A DNA stretch of 49,895 bases, taken from contig NZ_BOPC01000010.1 in assembly GCF_016863555.1 (NCBI RefSeq), forward strand, positions 1-49,895. Direction: 5' to 3'. The position numbers and the translations under genes are program-made. Each line of letters starts with the position of its first letter. Positions within the stretch are counted from its first letter, which is position 1. This stretch comes from Micromonospora qiuiae (GTDB lineage Bacteria > Actinomycetota > Actinomycetes > Mycobacteriales > Micromonosporaceae). This document shows positions 24,771 to 33,584 of this stretch, piece after piece. The notes beneath the pieces are model-generated. The model saw only the letters and a program-made list of their open reading frames with translations. It ran no database searches and was not told the DNA's origin.

Positions 24771-26411
24771 ATGGCGAGCCATTCTAAGCGCAAGCTTCGC
24801 AGCGATTTCAGCTTGGGTGGTGAGCAAGCCGAAGCGGACTGGTTGCTGAACGAGGCATTCTACGAGACCGCCATTTATCAGGTCATGACATCCCGTTTGC
24901 AGAAAAAGAACTTCTTAGTTGGCCGAACTGGCAGCGGGAAATCTGCGTGCCTTCAGACTCTTGAACAACAGTACGCGGAACATGTGATCCGCATAGACCC
25001 AGAAGACCTTTCACTTCCCTACATTACCGACCTTGGAGTCGTTCGATACCTATCGTCGCTAGAGGTCCACCTTGACCCATTCTTTATAGCACTCTGGAAG
25101 CACGTGCTCTTGATTGAGGTCATCAAACATCGTTACAAGGTTGACTCTCAAGCCAAGAAACAAAGCGTTATGGACATGCTCAAAGAAAAAGTCAAGCGCG
25201 ACAGGAGCAAAAGGGCGGCGCTCGATTACTTAGAGGAGTTTGAAGGCAAGTTCTGGATTGAGACCAACGAAAGACTGAAAGAAATTACACGAAATTTCGA
25301 GCGCCAGATCACCGCCGAGGCCAGTATTCCAACCAGCATTCCCGATTTTTCGTTGAGCGTCGGCAGCTCTAAGGCCAGCTCAAATGCCGAAAGAACCGAG
25401 CTAGTCAGTCGGTTTCAGCGTATCGTCAATGAGACACAGCTGCCCCGCCTGAATAAAATGATCACTGTTCTCAAGGATGATATCCTGGACGATCAGAACT
25501 TTACTTATGTCGTAATCGACGACCTAGATCGGGATTGGGCGGATCAGAAGATCACCAATGATCTGATTAGATGCCTTTTTAGGGCCGTTCACGACCTTAA
25601 TAAGGTTCAGCACCTCAAGATTCTTGTCGCGCTCCGTACGAACATTTTCGAATCGCTCGATTTTGGACGAACGGGTGGCCAAGAAGAGAAATTTCGCTCC
25701 TTAATAGTACGAATGTCCTGGACCAAGAGTGACCTGAAAGAGCTTCTAAGTTCGAGAGTTTCGCTAGCCGCCCGGAAGGCTGGATTTGGGGATGTAACCT
25801 CGATCTCAGATGTTCTACCTCAAACCAACCGCACTCGCGGCTCCGCCCTCGACTACATCTTGAATCGCACGCTCATGCGCCCACGAGACGCCATTAACTT
25901 CTTCAATGAATGCTTTTCCTTGATTGGCGGACGCGAGCGGCTCACATGGGTGAACATTCATGCCGGAGAAGCCGCATACTCGGTAAATCGGCTGCTGGCG
26001 CTGCGGGACGAATGGAAGCCAACCTTTCCAGGGATCGAAAGAATCTTCAGGGTATTCACTGGAGCCCGCAACACCCTCACCCCTGAAGAAATGCGCAAGC
26101 GGTTGGATGACTGTGCCTTACTTGCTGCGGAAGCCGACTTTCCGGGTGCGGTATGGATGACAGAGCTGAGCGAACCCCTCTGGTCTGGATCAAGCGCAGA
26201 CGAATTTGCAGTAAGTTATCAACCCCTCATTCGCCTGCTACACAATATCGGCTTCATCGGCTGCATCACAACAAGCCATGACGGTTCCGATAGTCCGGCA
26301 GTCTACAGCTACGACGACGCAACCTTCCCCGATCTCCTTGGGAACATCCGAAAAGTTACCGGATTCGTCGTCCATCCAGCTTTTCGCCCAGCCCTCGATA
26401 TATCAGGCTGA
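24771..26411 (+). CDS. P-loop ATPase, Sll1717-like; candidate defence cargo
   Basis: The 546-aa protein has a Walker A motif VGRTGSGKSA near residue 55 and a Walker B motif FTYVVIDDLDRDW near residue 245. An arginine-bearing helix LKILVALRTNIFESLDF and a helical C-terminal half (MRPRDAINFFNECFSLIGGR, GIERIFRVFTGARNTLTPEE) follow. The layout, including an early charged segment before Walker A, matches P-loop ATPases of the Sll1717 family, which often lie in accessory islands. GGAGGAGG stands 7 bases before the ATG. GC content and codon use are strikingly lower than in the neighbours, so it was acquired separately. It sits alone near the right att end. A role in anti-phage defence is inference from family and place. 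Confidence 0.85.
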   Translation: MASHSKRKLRSDFSLGGEQAEADWLLNEAFYETAIYQVMTSRLQKKNFLVGRTGSGKSACLQTLEQQYAEHVIRIDPEDLSLPYITDLGVVRYLSSLEVHLDPFFIALWKHVLLIEVIKHRYKVDSQAKKQSVMDMLKEKVKRDRSKRAALDYLEEFEGKFWIETNERLKEITRNFERQITAEASIPTSIPDFSLSVGSSKASSNAERTELVSRFQRIVNETQLPRLNKMITVLKDDILDDQNFTYVVIDDLDRDWADQKITNDLIRCLFRAVHDLNKVQHLKILVALRTNIFESLDFGRTGGQEEKFRSLIVRMSWTKSDLKELLSSRVSLAARKAGFGDVTSISDVLPQTNRTRGSALDYILNRTLMRPRDAINFFNECFSLIGGRERLTWVNIHAGEAAYSVNRLLALRDEWKPTFPGIERIFRVFTGARNTLTPEEMRKRLDDCALLAAEADFPGAVWMTELSEPLWSGSSADEFAVSYQPLIRLLHNIGFIGCITTSHDGSDSPAVYSYDDATFPDLLGNIRKVTGFVVHPAFRPALDISG

Positions 26412-26506
26412 GAAGAAGAGACGCAGGACGCTGCCCGAGAATGAACCCGCCCCGGAGCCCCCGGAGCCCCCGGCGGAACTGCCGATTTACTCTGTTCTAG
26501 ATCAAG

Positions 26507-26527
26507 GCACCGCGCTCCGCGCGGTGC
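26507..26527. terminator. hairpin after the ATPase gene
   Basis: GCACCGCGC-TCC-GCGCGGTGC is a 9-bp perfect stem with a 3-base loop, 95 bases after the ATPase stop. It is followed by further GC-rich inverted sequence (CGGCAAGC repeats). Confidence 0.6.
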
Positions 26528-26702
26528 GGGGCGGCAAGCCCGGCCGGCGGCAAGCCGCCCCGGCCGCCTACGGCGCCGGGGCGGTCAGCCACCGACAGCC
26601 GCCGGGACACCGCCCCCAGCACGTCAGGAGCGAGGCCCAGCGAGGCCGTGACGGAAGCCAGCGGCTCGACCTGGTTACGTGGTCAGGGCTTCCGGCTGCC
26701 GC

Positions 26703-26725
26703 GCCAGTCCAACCCCGGGACTGGC
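26703..26725. repeat. conserved element-end hairpin, right copy
   Basis: GCCAGTCC-AACCCCG-GGACTGGC, matching 13239-13261 in a wider block of similarity (about 26677-26805 versus 13213-13340). It lies about 280 bases inside the right end. Confidence 0.65.
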
Positions 26726-26973
26726 TTGCCACCGTGTCACCGGGTCGCGGCACCAGCTCGACCGCCAGGACGTGCCCGACCCACTCCCCCACAGTCGCCC
26801 GCCGTCGACGACGACCAGGCCGCCACCGAACCATCAACCGCCGCCGCAGGCGAGATTCAGCTGATCGACGAGTCAGGCGTTCCCGGGCCGTCCCTGGGCC
26901 GTCTGGGCCGTCGGTGGGCCGTCAAACGTCGGCCAATGTTGACCCTGAGCGACCATCGACACCCGGGCATAGA

Positions 26974-27009
26974 ACCAGCTCAGAGCCTTGATGACGGCTC
27001 TGAGCTGGT
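26974..27009 (-). terminator. rnpB terminator straddling the attR junction
   Basis: ACCAGCTCAGAGCC (26974-26987) pairs over 14 bases with GGCTCTGAGCTGGT (26996-27009) around an 8-base loop. On the minus strand it begins just after the RNase P RNA 3' end and is followed by TCTAT. One arm is in the att core and the other in element DNA. Confidence 0.75.
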
Positions 27010-27011
27010 GG

Positions 27012-27443
<432 letters not shown>

Positions 27444-27449
27444 GTACCC

Positions 27450-27455
27450 ATCCTA
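27450..27455 (-). promoter_or_regulatory. probable -10 box of rnpB
   Basis: TAGGAT on the minus strand, 7 bases before the inferred RNA 5' end at 27443. A -35 box is not obvious. Confidence 0.4.
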
Positions 27456-27550
27456 ACGACGCGCCAGCCCCCCTGATTTCCGCCCCGCACCGCCGGGCGT
27501 GCGCAACTTCAGGCTGTTGCGGCCTCCAACGCGCGGGGATCCAGCACTTT

Positions 27551-27613
27551 CCCCGAAGTTGCGCGGCAGCTCCCCGAAGTTGCGCGACAGCTCCCCGAAG
27601 TTGCGCGGCAGGC
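27551..27613. repeat. three tandem 21-bp repeats upstream of rnpB
   Basis: Unit starts CCCCGAAGTTGCGCGGCAG. Copies at 27551-27571, 27572-27592 and 27593-27613 differ by one to two bases. They lie between the divergent rnpB and transporter genes. Confidence 0.75.
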
Positions 27614-27680
27614 ACCCGGAGCGCCAGCGGCCTGGGCAGGAGACACCGGAGCAGGGCGGCTGGGTTAGCCTCATGGGGTC

Positions 27681-28442
27681 ATGGATCTTGCCGACGCCGC
27701 GTTGCTGCTCGCGGCCGGGCTGGTCGCTGGCACCGTCAACGCGGTGGCCGGGGGTGGCTCGCTCATCACGTTTCCGGCGCTGCTCGCGGTCGGGCTGCCG
27801 CCGGTGCCGGCGAACGTCACCAACTCGGTGGCGGTCGCCCCCGGTTACGGTGCCGCCGTGGCGGGCAGCTGGATGGACCTGCCGCGCGGGCGGCTGCTGG
27901 TCAGCCTGGTGCCCACTGCGGTCGTCGGTGCGCTCGCCGGGGCGTCGCTGCTGCTGGTCACGCCGGCTCGGGCGTTCGAGGTGGTCGTACCCTTCCTGGT
28001 GCTCGCCGCGACCGCGATGCTGGCCTTCCAGGATCCGCTGCGCCGGCTGGTCGGCCACCCGCGCGACCTGACGCCGCGCCGGCGGGCGGTGACCGTCCAG
28101 GTCGTGGTGGCGCTGGCGGCGTTCTACGGCGGGTACTTCGGCGCGGCGGTCGGGGTGATGCTGGTCGCCGGCCTGGCCTTGGTGCTGGACGCGACGCTGG
28201 CCCGGGTGAGCGCGATCAAGAATCTGCTCTCCGTCCTCGTCGGCATGACCACGGTGCTCGTCTTCAGCCTCGCCGGCCCGGTGAACTGGGCGGGGGTCGC
28301 GCTGGTCGCGCCGGCGGCGCTGGTCGGTGGGTACGCCGGAGCCCGGCTGGTCCGCCGGCTGCCGCCGGTGGTGCTCAAGACCGTCATCGTGGTCTTCGGC
28401 ACCGTCATCGGTGGTTACCTGCTCTGGCACGCCTTCGCCTGA
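27681..28442 (+). CDS. TSUP (TauE/SafE) family membrane transporter
   Basis: The 253-aa integral membrane protein has about eight hydrophobic segments, with the two family repeats starting LLAAGLVAGTVNAVAGGGSL and ALAAFYGGYFGAAVGVMLVA. The G-G-G-S and G-Y-x-G-A motifs are typical of TauE/SafE exporters, which move sulfite, sulfoacetate or similar anions. The ATG is followed by DLADAALLL. It stands alone, divergent from rnpB. Substrate cannot be told from sequence. Confidence 0.85.
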   Translation: MDLADAALLLAAGLVAGTVNAVAGGGSLITFPALLAVGLPPVPANVTNSVAVAPGYGAAVAGSWMDLPRGRLLVSLVPTAVVGALAGASLLLVTPARAFEVVVPFLVLAATAMLAFQDPLRRLVGHPRDLTPRRRAVTVQVVVALAAFYGGYFGAAVGVMLVAGLALVLDATLARVSAIKNLLSVLVGMTTVLVFSLAGPVNWAGVALVAPAALVGGYAGARLVRRLPPVVLKTVIVVFGTVIGGYLLWHAFA

Positions 28443-28487
28443 GCCGCCGCCGTGCGGGAGTGTGCGGGGTGTGCGGGGTGTGCGGGT

Positions 28488-28542
28488 GTTAAGAAGGGGC
28501 CCTTCCTCTACACGAGGCGTTAATAAGGTGCCCTTCCTTACA
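28488..28542. repeat. dispersed Micromonosporaceae intergenic repeat, copy 1
   Basis: Contains GTTAAGAAGGGGCCCTTCCT, a spacer with ACACGAGGCG, then TTAATAAGGTGCCCTTCCTT. It lies between convergent genes, where paired AAGGGCCCTT palindromes could end transcription from both sides. Related copies are at 31480-31536 and 39395-39460. Confidence 0.7.
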
Positions 28543-29746
28543 CCTCGGCGAGGTGGGCGGTGTCGTTGACGGAGCGGACGGCGAGGCCGCCGTCGGGCCA
28601 ACGGTCGAAGATCGAGATGCCGGCCGCGTCGAGGTAGAGGCGGTGCAGGAAGGCGTCACTGGCGGCGAGCGCGTCGCGCAGCATCAGCTTGATCGGCGAG
28701 ACGTGGGAGACCAGCACGACGGTCTGACCGGGGTACGCCGCACAGAGCCGTTCGGTCACCCGCGCGCACCGCACGGCAACCTCGGCGAACGACTCGCCGT
28801 CGGGTGGGGCGACCCGGGTGGAGGCGAGCCAGGCGTCGAGTTCGCCGGCCCATTGTTCGCGTACCTCAGCGAAGGTGCGCCCCTCCCATGCGCCGAAGTC
28901 GCACTCGATCAGGTCGTCGTCGCGGCGTACCGGCACCTCGCCGATGGCGGCGGCGATCGCCTCCGCGGTGGCCGTACACCTCGACAGCGGTGAACTGACC
29001 ACGGCCGCGGCGTCCGGGGCGAGCGCGGCCACTCGGGCGGCCGTGGCCCGCACCTGGGCCTGGCCTTTCGGTGAGAGCGCGACGTCGCCGCGGCCGGAGT
29101 AGCGGCCCTGCTCGGTGTACTCGGTCTCGCCGTGCCGGACCAGGATCAGCCGGGTCGCGGTGAAGCTGGGTCGCGGCTCCCAGGAGACCGGGGCGGTGGT
29201 CAGATCGGCGCCCGGCGCCTCGGCCCGGGCGGCGATCTCTGCCGCGCCGCCGCCGGCCGGTTGTGGGCCGCTCAGCGTACGCGGTGGCTCGACCATGCGT
29301 GGCGGTTCGACGGCGGGTGCGGTGGTGCCGGCTGCCGCGGCGGCGTCCATGGCGGCGTTGGCGAGAGCGTCGGCGTGGGTGTTGCGGTCCCGGGGGATCC
29401 ACTCGAACCGGACGGCGGTGAACCGGCCGACCAGCCGGGCGGCCTCGGCCGCCAAGGGACGCAGCCCCGGGTGCTTGATCTGCCAGCGGCCGCTCATCTG
29501 CTCGACCACCAGCTTGGAGTCCATCCGGACCTCCACCTCGTCGGCGGCGAGTTCGGCGGCGGCGGTCAGGCCGGCGATCAGTCCCCGGTATTCGGCGACG
29601 TTGTTGGTGGCGGTGCCGATGGCTTCGCTGCGCTCGGCCAGCACCGCGCCGGTGGCCGGGTCGCGGATCACCGCCCCGTAGCCGGCCGGGCCCGGGTTGC
29701 CCCGGGCGCCGCCGTCGGCCTCGACCAGGAGCGTACGCGGTGCCAT
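28538..29746 (-). CDS. bifunctional RNase HI / acid phosphatase (CobC-like)
   Basis: Two-domain protein equivalent to mycobacterial Rv2228c. The N-terminal RNase HI domain starts LLVEADGGARGNPGPAGYGA (first catalytic Asp), has Glu in NVAEYRGLIAGL, Asp in VRMDSKLVVEQMSGRW and the last acidic residue in DRNTHADALANAAMD. It removes RNA from RNA-DNA hybrids. After a Pro/Ala linker the histidine-phosphatase domain begins LILVRHGETEYTEQGRYSG with the catalytic RHG, and has SSPLSRCTATAE and VVLVSHVSPIKLML. The second domain resembles alpha-ribazole phosphatase. Three bases separate it from the zinc-ribbon gene upstream, so they are co-transcribed. Confidence 0.93.
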   Translation of the reverse strand: MAPRTLLVEADGGARGNPGPAGYGAVIRDPATGAVLAERSEAIGTATNNVAEYRGLIAGLTAAAELAADEVEVRMDSKLVVEQMSGRWQIKHPGLRPLAAEAARLVGRFTAVRFEWIPRDRNTHADALANAAMDAAAAAGTTAPAVEPPRMVEPPRTLSGPQPAGGGAAEIAARAEAPGADLTTAPVSWEPRPSFTATRLILVRHGETEYTEQGRYSGRGDVALSPKGQAQVRATAARVAALAPDAAAVVSSPLSRCTATAEAIAAAIGEVPVRRDDDLIECDFGAWEGRTFAEVREQWAGELDAWLASTRVAPPDGESFAEVAVRCARVTERLCAAYPGQTVVLVSHVSPIKLMLRDALAASDAFLHRLYLDAAGISIFDRWPDGGLAVRSVNDTAHLAEV

Positions 29747-29749
29747 CGG

Positions 29750-30487
29750 CTACAGTCCGGACTCGTTGGTGCGGACCAGGATCCGGCGGCACTCCTCGCA
29801 GCGGATCACCTCGTCCGGGTCGGCCTTGCGGATCCGGCCCAGGTCGGCGCCGGAGAGGTCCAGCCGGCATCCACCGCAGCGACCGGCGGCCAGCAGGGCC
29901 GCGCCGAGGCCGGTGTCGGTGCGGATCCGTTCGTAGAGCTGCACCAGGTCGGCGGGGAGGTCGTTGGCGAGGGGCTGCCGGGCGGAGCGCTTGAACTCCT
30001 CCTCGCGGCCGATCTCGGCAAGGCTCTCGTCGCGGCGTTGCTCGGTGGCGGCCCGCCGCTCGCGCGCCTCGGCAAGCCGCTGTTCCACCCCCTCCAGCAC
30101 GGACTGGGCGGTCTCCCGCTGCTCCATCAGCTCCAGCTCGGCATCCTCCAGGTCGTTCTGCCGGCGGTTGAGCGAGACCAGCTCGTGCTGGAGCGCCTCC
30201 AGCTCGCGGGCCGGGCCGGTGCCGGCGGTCAGCCGGGCTTCGTTCTTGGCCTTGCGCGCCCGCACCTGGTCGACGTCCTTCTCCATGCGGGCGATGTCCC
30301 GGTCCAGGTCGTCGACGGCCACCTGAGCACGGACCCGCTCGTCCTCCAGGGCGGACAGCTCCCGTGCCAGGGCCTCCAGCTGGGCCCGTTCGGGCAGTGT
30401 CCGCCGGCGGTGAGCGAGCTGGGCGAGGGCGGTGTCGATCGCCTGGAGGTCGAGCAGGCGACGCTGGACCTGGGGGTCAGCCTTCAC
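29750..30487 (-). CDS. C4-type zinc-ribbon coiled-coil protein (DUF164, Rv2229c-like)
   Basis: The 245-aa protein is a long coiled coil (LDLQAIDTALAQLAHRRRTL, LEALARELSALEDERVRAQV, RQNDLEDAELELMEQRETAQ). It ends in a zinc ribbon with CGGCRLDLSG and IRCEECRRILV. The family is universal in actinobacteria and lies next to the RNase H/phosphatase and Nif3 genes. The GTG at 30487 is chosen because AAGGAG lies about 8 bases upstream; the frame continues upstream without a better signal. It overlaps the end of the Nif3 gene by 11 bases. Function is not established; nucleic-acid binding is often proposed. Confidence 0.88.
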   Translation of the reverse strand: MKADPQVQRRLLDLQAIDTALAQLAHRRRTLPERAQLEALARELSALEDERVRAQVAVDDLDRDIARMEKDVDQVRARKAKNEARLTAGTGPARELEALQHELVSLNRRQNDLEDAELELMEQRETAQSVLEGVEQRLAEARERRAATEQRRDESLAEIGREEEFKRSARQPLANDLPADLVQLYERIRTDTGLGAALLAAGRCGGCRLDLSGADLGRIRKADPDEVIRCEECRRILVRTNESGL

Positions 30488-31367
30488 GGTCAGGGCTCCT
30501 TTGTCGTCCGCTATGGGGTTCGCTCGCTGAGGGTGCGGTGGCGTGCACGGTCCACGGACCGGTGTCCAGGTCGGACACCAGTGTCTCGACGCCCGGTGCG
30601 GCCCGCAGCACCGTGGCCAGGTCGTCCAGCCAGGGCCGCTCGGTGGCCCAGTGGGTGGCGTCGAGCAGCGCCGGCCCGTCGGTGGCGAGGTGCTCGCCGG
30701 CCGGGTGATGGCGCAGGTCGGAGGTGAGGTAGGCGTCCACTCCGGCGGCGGTCGCGTCGGCCAGGAAGCTGTCTCCCGCACCGCCACAGACCGCCAGGGT
30801 ACGCACGGCCCGGTCCGGGTCCCCGGCGGCGCGTACGCCGACGGCGGTGGCCGGTAGCACGGCGGCGGCGTGCCGCGCCAACTCGGCCAGGGTCATCGGC
30901 TGCGGCAGCCGGCCGATGCGGCCGGTGCCGCGTCCCGACCCGGCAGCGGGCGTGCCCGGCCGGGACGGTTGCAGCGGGCGCAGGTCGACCAGCCCGAGCC
31001 GGTTGGCGAGCGCGTCGGAGACCCCGGGCGCGGCCACGTCGGCGTTGGTGTGCGCGACGTACAGCGCGATGTCGGCCTTGATCAGCTGGTGGATGATCCG
31101 GCCCTTGTACGTCGTCGGCGCCACCGAGGAGACCCCACGCAGCAGCAGCGGGTGGTGCGCGACGATCATGTCGACGTCGGCGTCGAGCGCCTCCGCGACC
31201 GTCTCGGGGACCACGTCGACGACACAGAGGACCCGGCGTACGGCGGCGCACGGCTCGCCGAGCACCAGCCCGACGCGGTCCCACTCCTCGGCCCAGGCCG
31301 GCGGGTAGCGCCGCTCCAGCTCGGCCACGACGTCGGCGACGCTCGGTACGGCCGTGGTTGTGCTCAC
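30477..31367 (-). CDS. Nif3-like dinuclear metal-centre protein
   Basis: Nif3/YbgI/GTP cyclohydrolase I type 2 family, forming hexameric toroids with a dimetal site. Metal ligands are visible in DMIVAHHPLLLRG (His-His), VAHTNADVA, DAYLTSDLRHHPAGEH and ATHWATER. About 296 aa from the GTG at 31367, normal for actinobacterial members. It is the first gene of the Nif3, zinc ribbon, RNase HI operon. Cellular substrate is unknown. Confidence 0.9.
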   Translation of the reverse strand: MSTTTAVPSVADVVAELERRYPPAWAEEWDRVGLVLGEPCAAVRRVLCVVDVVPETVAEALDADVDMIVAHHPLLLRGVSSVAPTTYKGRIIHQLIKADIALYVAHTNADVAAPGVSDALANRLGLVDLRPLQPSRPGTPAAGSGRGTGRIGRLPQPMTLAELARHAAAVLPATAVGVRAAGDPDRAVRTLAVCGGAGDSFLADATAAGVDAYLTSDLRHHPAGEHLATDGPALLDATHWATERPWLDDLATVLRAAPGVETLVSDLDTGPWTVHATAPSASEPHSGRQRSPDREG

Positions 31368-31479
31368 GGCGGGCCAGCTTACCGGCGTTGGCGGCATCAC
31401 GGGACGTCACCTGGCCGGCCTCGGTGCACCCGGGTCTCCGCGGCAGCCTGCCGGGGAGCGCGCGATCCGCGTGCCGAGG

Positions 31480-31536
31480 TGTTAGGAGGGGGCCCTTTTG
31501 ATACCCGAGGCGTTAATAAGGTGCCCTTCCTTGCAC
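31480..31536. repeat. dispersed intergenic repeat, copy 2, forming the 3' end of a gene
   Basis: GTTAGGAGGGGGCCC, ACCCGAGGCGTTAATAAGG and TGCCCTTCCTTGC follow the same order as copy 1. The last 18 codons of the flavoprotein gene lie within it. Confidence 0.7.
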
Positions 31537-32087
31537 CCGGCGAGGGCGGTGAGGGCGAGGGCCCAGGGGAAGGTGTGCTGGTGCCGCTCGCCGGTGCCGG
31601 GCGGGTGCAACGGGACGACGTCGTCGCCGAAGAGCACCTGCACCCCCCATTCGGTGAGGCGGGCGATGCCGGCCAGCAGGGCGGGGTGGGCGGCCATCGC
31701 CTCGTTGGTGTACGGCACGGCGACCAGGGGGACCCCTCGGCCCTGTGCCTCGACCAGCAGTCCGAGGGCGAGGGTGTCGGTGATGCCGGCCGCCCACTTG
31801 TTGATCGTGTTGACGGTGGCCGGGCAGACGATCATCGCGTCGGCCGGTGGCAGCACGTCCGGGTCACCGGGGTTCTTGTAGTGCGTACGCACCGGGTGGC
31901 CGGTCTGGCGGGCCACCGCGGTCCGGTCGACGAACTTGGCGCCGTCGGGCGTGGTGACCACGCAGACGTCCCAACCGTCCTGCTGGGCCAGCTCGACGAG
32001 CCGGCCGACGTCTCGGGCCAGCGGCGAGCCGCAGGCGATGATGTAAAGCACTTCGCGGTGCCCGTCATGGCGGTGCGAACCGGTCAT
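31482..32087 (-). CDS. flavoprotein (phosphopantothenoylcysteine decarboxylase-like fold)
   Basis: The 201-aa protein of the CoaC/EpiD flavoprotein family binds FMN: VLYIIACGSPLARDVGRLVE, then VCVVTTPDGAKFVDR, then the signature block ADAMIVCPATVNTINKWAAG and VPYTNEAMAAHPALLAG. The true CoaC catalytic Cys region is not recognisable, so its reaction is open. The C-terminus GCKEGHLINASGIKRAPS is encoded by a dispersed repeat. It starts 16 bases after the XRE regulator stop and shares its strand, so they form an operon. Such flavoprotein/XRE pairs are common in Micromonospora and Streptomyces. Confidence 0.85.
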   Translation of the reverse strand: MTGSHRHDGHREVLYIIACGSPLARDVGRLVELAQQDGWDVCVVTTPDGAKFVDRTAVARQTGHPVRTHYKNPGDPDVLPPADAMIVCPATVNTINKWAAGITDTLALGLLVEAQGRGVPLVAVPYTNEAMAAHPALLAGIARLTEWGVQVLFGDDVVPLHPPGTGERHQHTFPWALALTALAGCKEGHLINASGIKRAPS

Positions 32088-32103
32088 CAGACCGGTCCCA
32101 TGG

Positions 32104-33336
32104 TCATACTCCTACTCCCATGTGCTCAGCTAACTCTGCAATCAGTGAAGGCGGCGCACCACGTGTGCGACGCAGGATGTCCGACATCACCTCGTGGGCG
32201 ATCGGTCGACAGCGGATCTCGGACGGAGCCAGCCGGTCGCCGCGCAGCAGCATCTCGCCGGCGTTGGCCACGTCACCGATCTGGGCGAAGCCTCGGGCCA
32301 GGTCGAGCAGGTGGTGCGCCCGGCGCTCGGGCAGCAGCGCGTCGAGCCGTGCCTCCTCGATCCGTTGCCGGTGCACCTCGATCGCCCGCCCACCGTCGCC
32401 CAGCTCGACGGCCGCCGCCGCGCGGTGCAATTCCACGTTGGTGGGCCCGAACGAGGTCCAGTAGTGGTTCTGGTCGCTGCCGAGCTCGGCCGCCGCCGCA
32501 TGGGCCTCGCCGAGCAGGTCGTCGACGGTGGAGGTGTCACCGATGCGGGCAGCGGCCATGGCTCCCTGCAACAGGAGTATCCCGTAGACCGAGAGGCGCT
32601 CCGGACGGCTGTCGTTGGCGCCACCGGGGGCGAGCCGGTTCGCGATGTTTACGTTCAGCTCCAGCGCCGGCCGGGCACGGCCCATCGCGACCAGGGCGTT
32701 GCAGACCCGGGTGGTGGCGACGCCAGCGAGCAACTGGTCGTCGGCGCGCTGGGCGACCGCGATGGAGCGGTCGGCGGCGAGCCAGGCCAGCTCGCACTCG
32801 CCGAGCTTGCGGAGCACCGAGGAGGCGATCTGGTAGACCTGCCCGAGCAGGTGGGCGGCGCGCTGTGCCTGGTCACCGCCGGCGTAGGCGACGTCGGCCG
32901 CCTGGGCGTCGCGCAGCAGCTTGGGCAGCGCTCGGGTGAGCATCCCGTAGCGGCCGTACTGGTAGGTCAGCCAGGCGTGGGTGACCGCCTTGTCGGTGTC
33001 CGCCAGCGGTGGCGGACACGGTGCCGTGCTGAAGTACGCGCTGACGGAGTCGTACGTCTCCAGGGCCGCCCGGATCTCCTCGACCTCGAACTGGTCGATG
33101 CAGTTGAGCGTGTCGGTGCGCCGCTCCGGGTCTTTGCCGAGCAGCAGTTGCACGTCCACCTGGAGGATGTCGGCGATCTCGTAGAGCACGGAGAACTTGT
33201 CCAGCCGCCGTACGCCTCGTTCGATCTTGTCAACCCAGCTCTTCGACTTGCCCAGTCGGTCGGCGAAGACCTGCTGCGACATCTTCCGCCGGCCCCGCCA
33301 GTAGGCCACCCGCCGTCCGATGGGCAGTTCGTCCAT
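32104..33336 (-). CDS. XRE-family regulator with TPR domain
   Basis: The 410-aa regulator starts with a helix-turn-helix (GRRVAYWRGRRKMSQQVFAD, then LGKSKSWVDKIERGVRRLDK, then YEIADILQVDVQLLL). A roughly 330-residue helical region with TPR-like repeats follows (AQRAAHLLGQVYQIASSVLR, RAIEVHRQRIEEARLDALLP). It is the first gene of an operon with the flavoprotein and is divergent from the primase/polymerase-domain gene. Two palindromes lie in the shared 240-bp promoter region and may be its operators. GGGAGG precedes the ATG. Confidence 0.88.
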   Translation of the reverse strand: MDELPIGRRVAYWRGRRKMSQQVFADRLGKSKSWVDKIERGVRRLDKFSVLYEIADILQVDVQLLLGKDPERRTDTLNCIDQFEVEEIRAALETYDSVSAYFSTAPCPPPLADTDKAVTHAWLTYQYGRYGMLTRALPKLLRDAQAADVAYAGGDQAQRAAHLLGQVYQIASSVLRKLGECELAWLAADRSIAVAQRADDQLLAGVATTRVCNALVAMGRARPALELNVNIANRLAPGGANDSRPERLSVYGILLLQGAMAAARIGDTSTVDDLLGEAHAAAAELGSDQNHYWTSFGPTNVELHRAAAAVELGDGGRAIEVHRQRIEEARLDALLPERRAHHLLDLARGFAQIGDVANAGEMLLRGDRLAPSEIRCRPIAHEVMSDILRRTRGAPPSLIAELAEHMGVGV

Positions 33337-33444
33337 CTCGTCAGTCCTCCCCTGCCGCCGCCTCGGCCAGGCGCATGGGGGCCGTTCAGCGGGCGCGTCG
33401 ATCCGTCCGTATCTCGTGTTTTCACTGGTCGCACAGGTTGTGCG

Positions 33445-33486
33445 TCAGCCGTACGGCTGATGCTCATACCTTCATGCAAGTTGCAT
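33445..33486. promoter_or_regulatory. two palindromes in the divergent XRE / prim-pol promoter
   Basis: TCAGCCGTACGGCTGA (33445-33460) is a perfect 16-bp palindrome. ATGCAA-G-TTGCAT (33474-33486) is a second one 13 bases on. Both lie about 100 to 150 bases from either start codon. Confidence 0.5.
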
Positions 33487-33584
33487 TGGTCACCTTGCCC
33501 AAATGAACGATCGCGGACCGGGGCAGTGACGGTGTTCGACATGCGAGCCGCACCAGGGCGGCTCGGCGAGGGGAGATGGCGCCA

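Noticed and set aside
26278..26991. Gene downstream of the ATPase
   Set aside because: The frame overlaps the ATPase end and then runs through hairpins and the element right end, with Arg/Pro-rich shadow composition.
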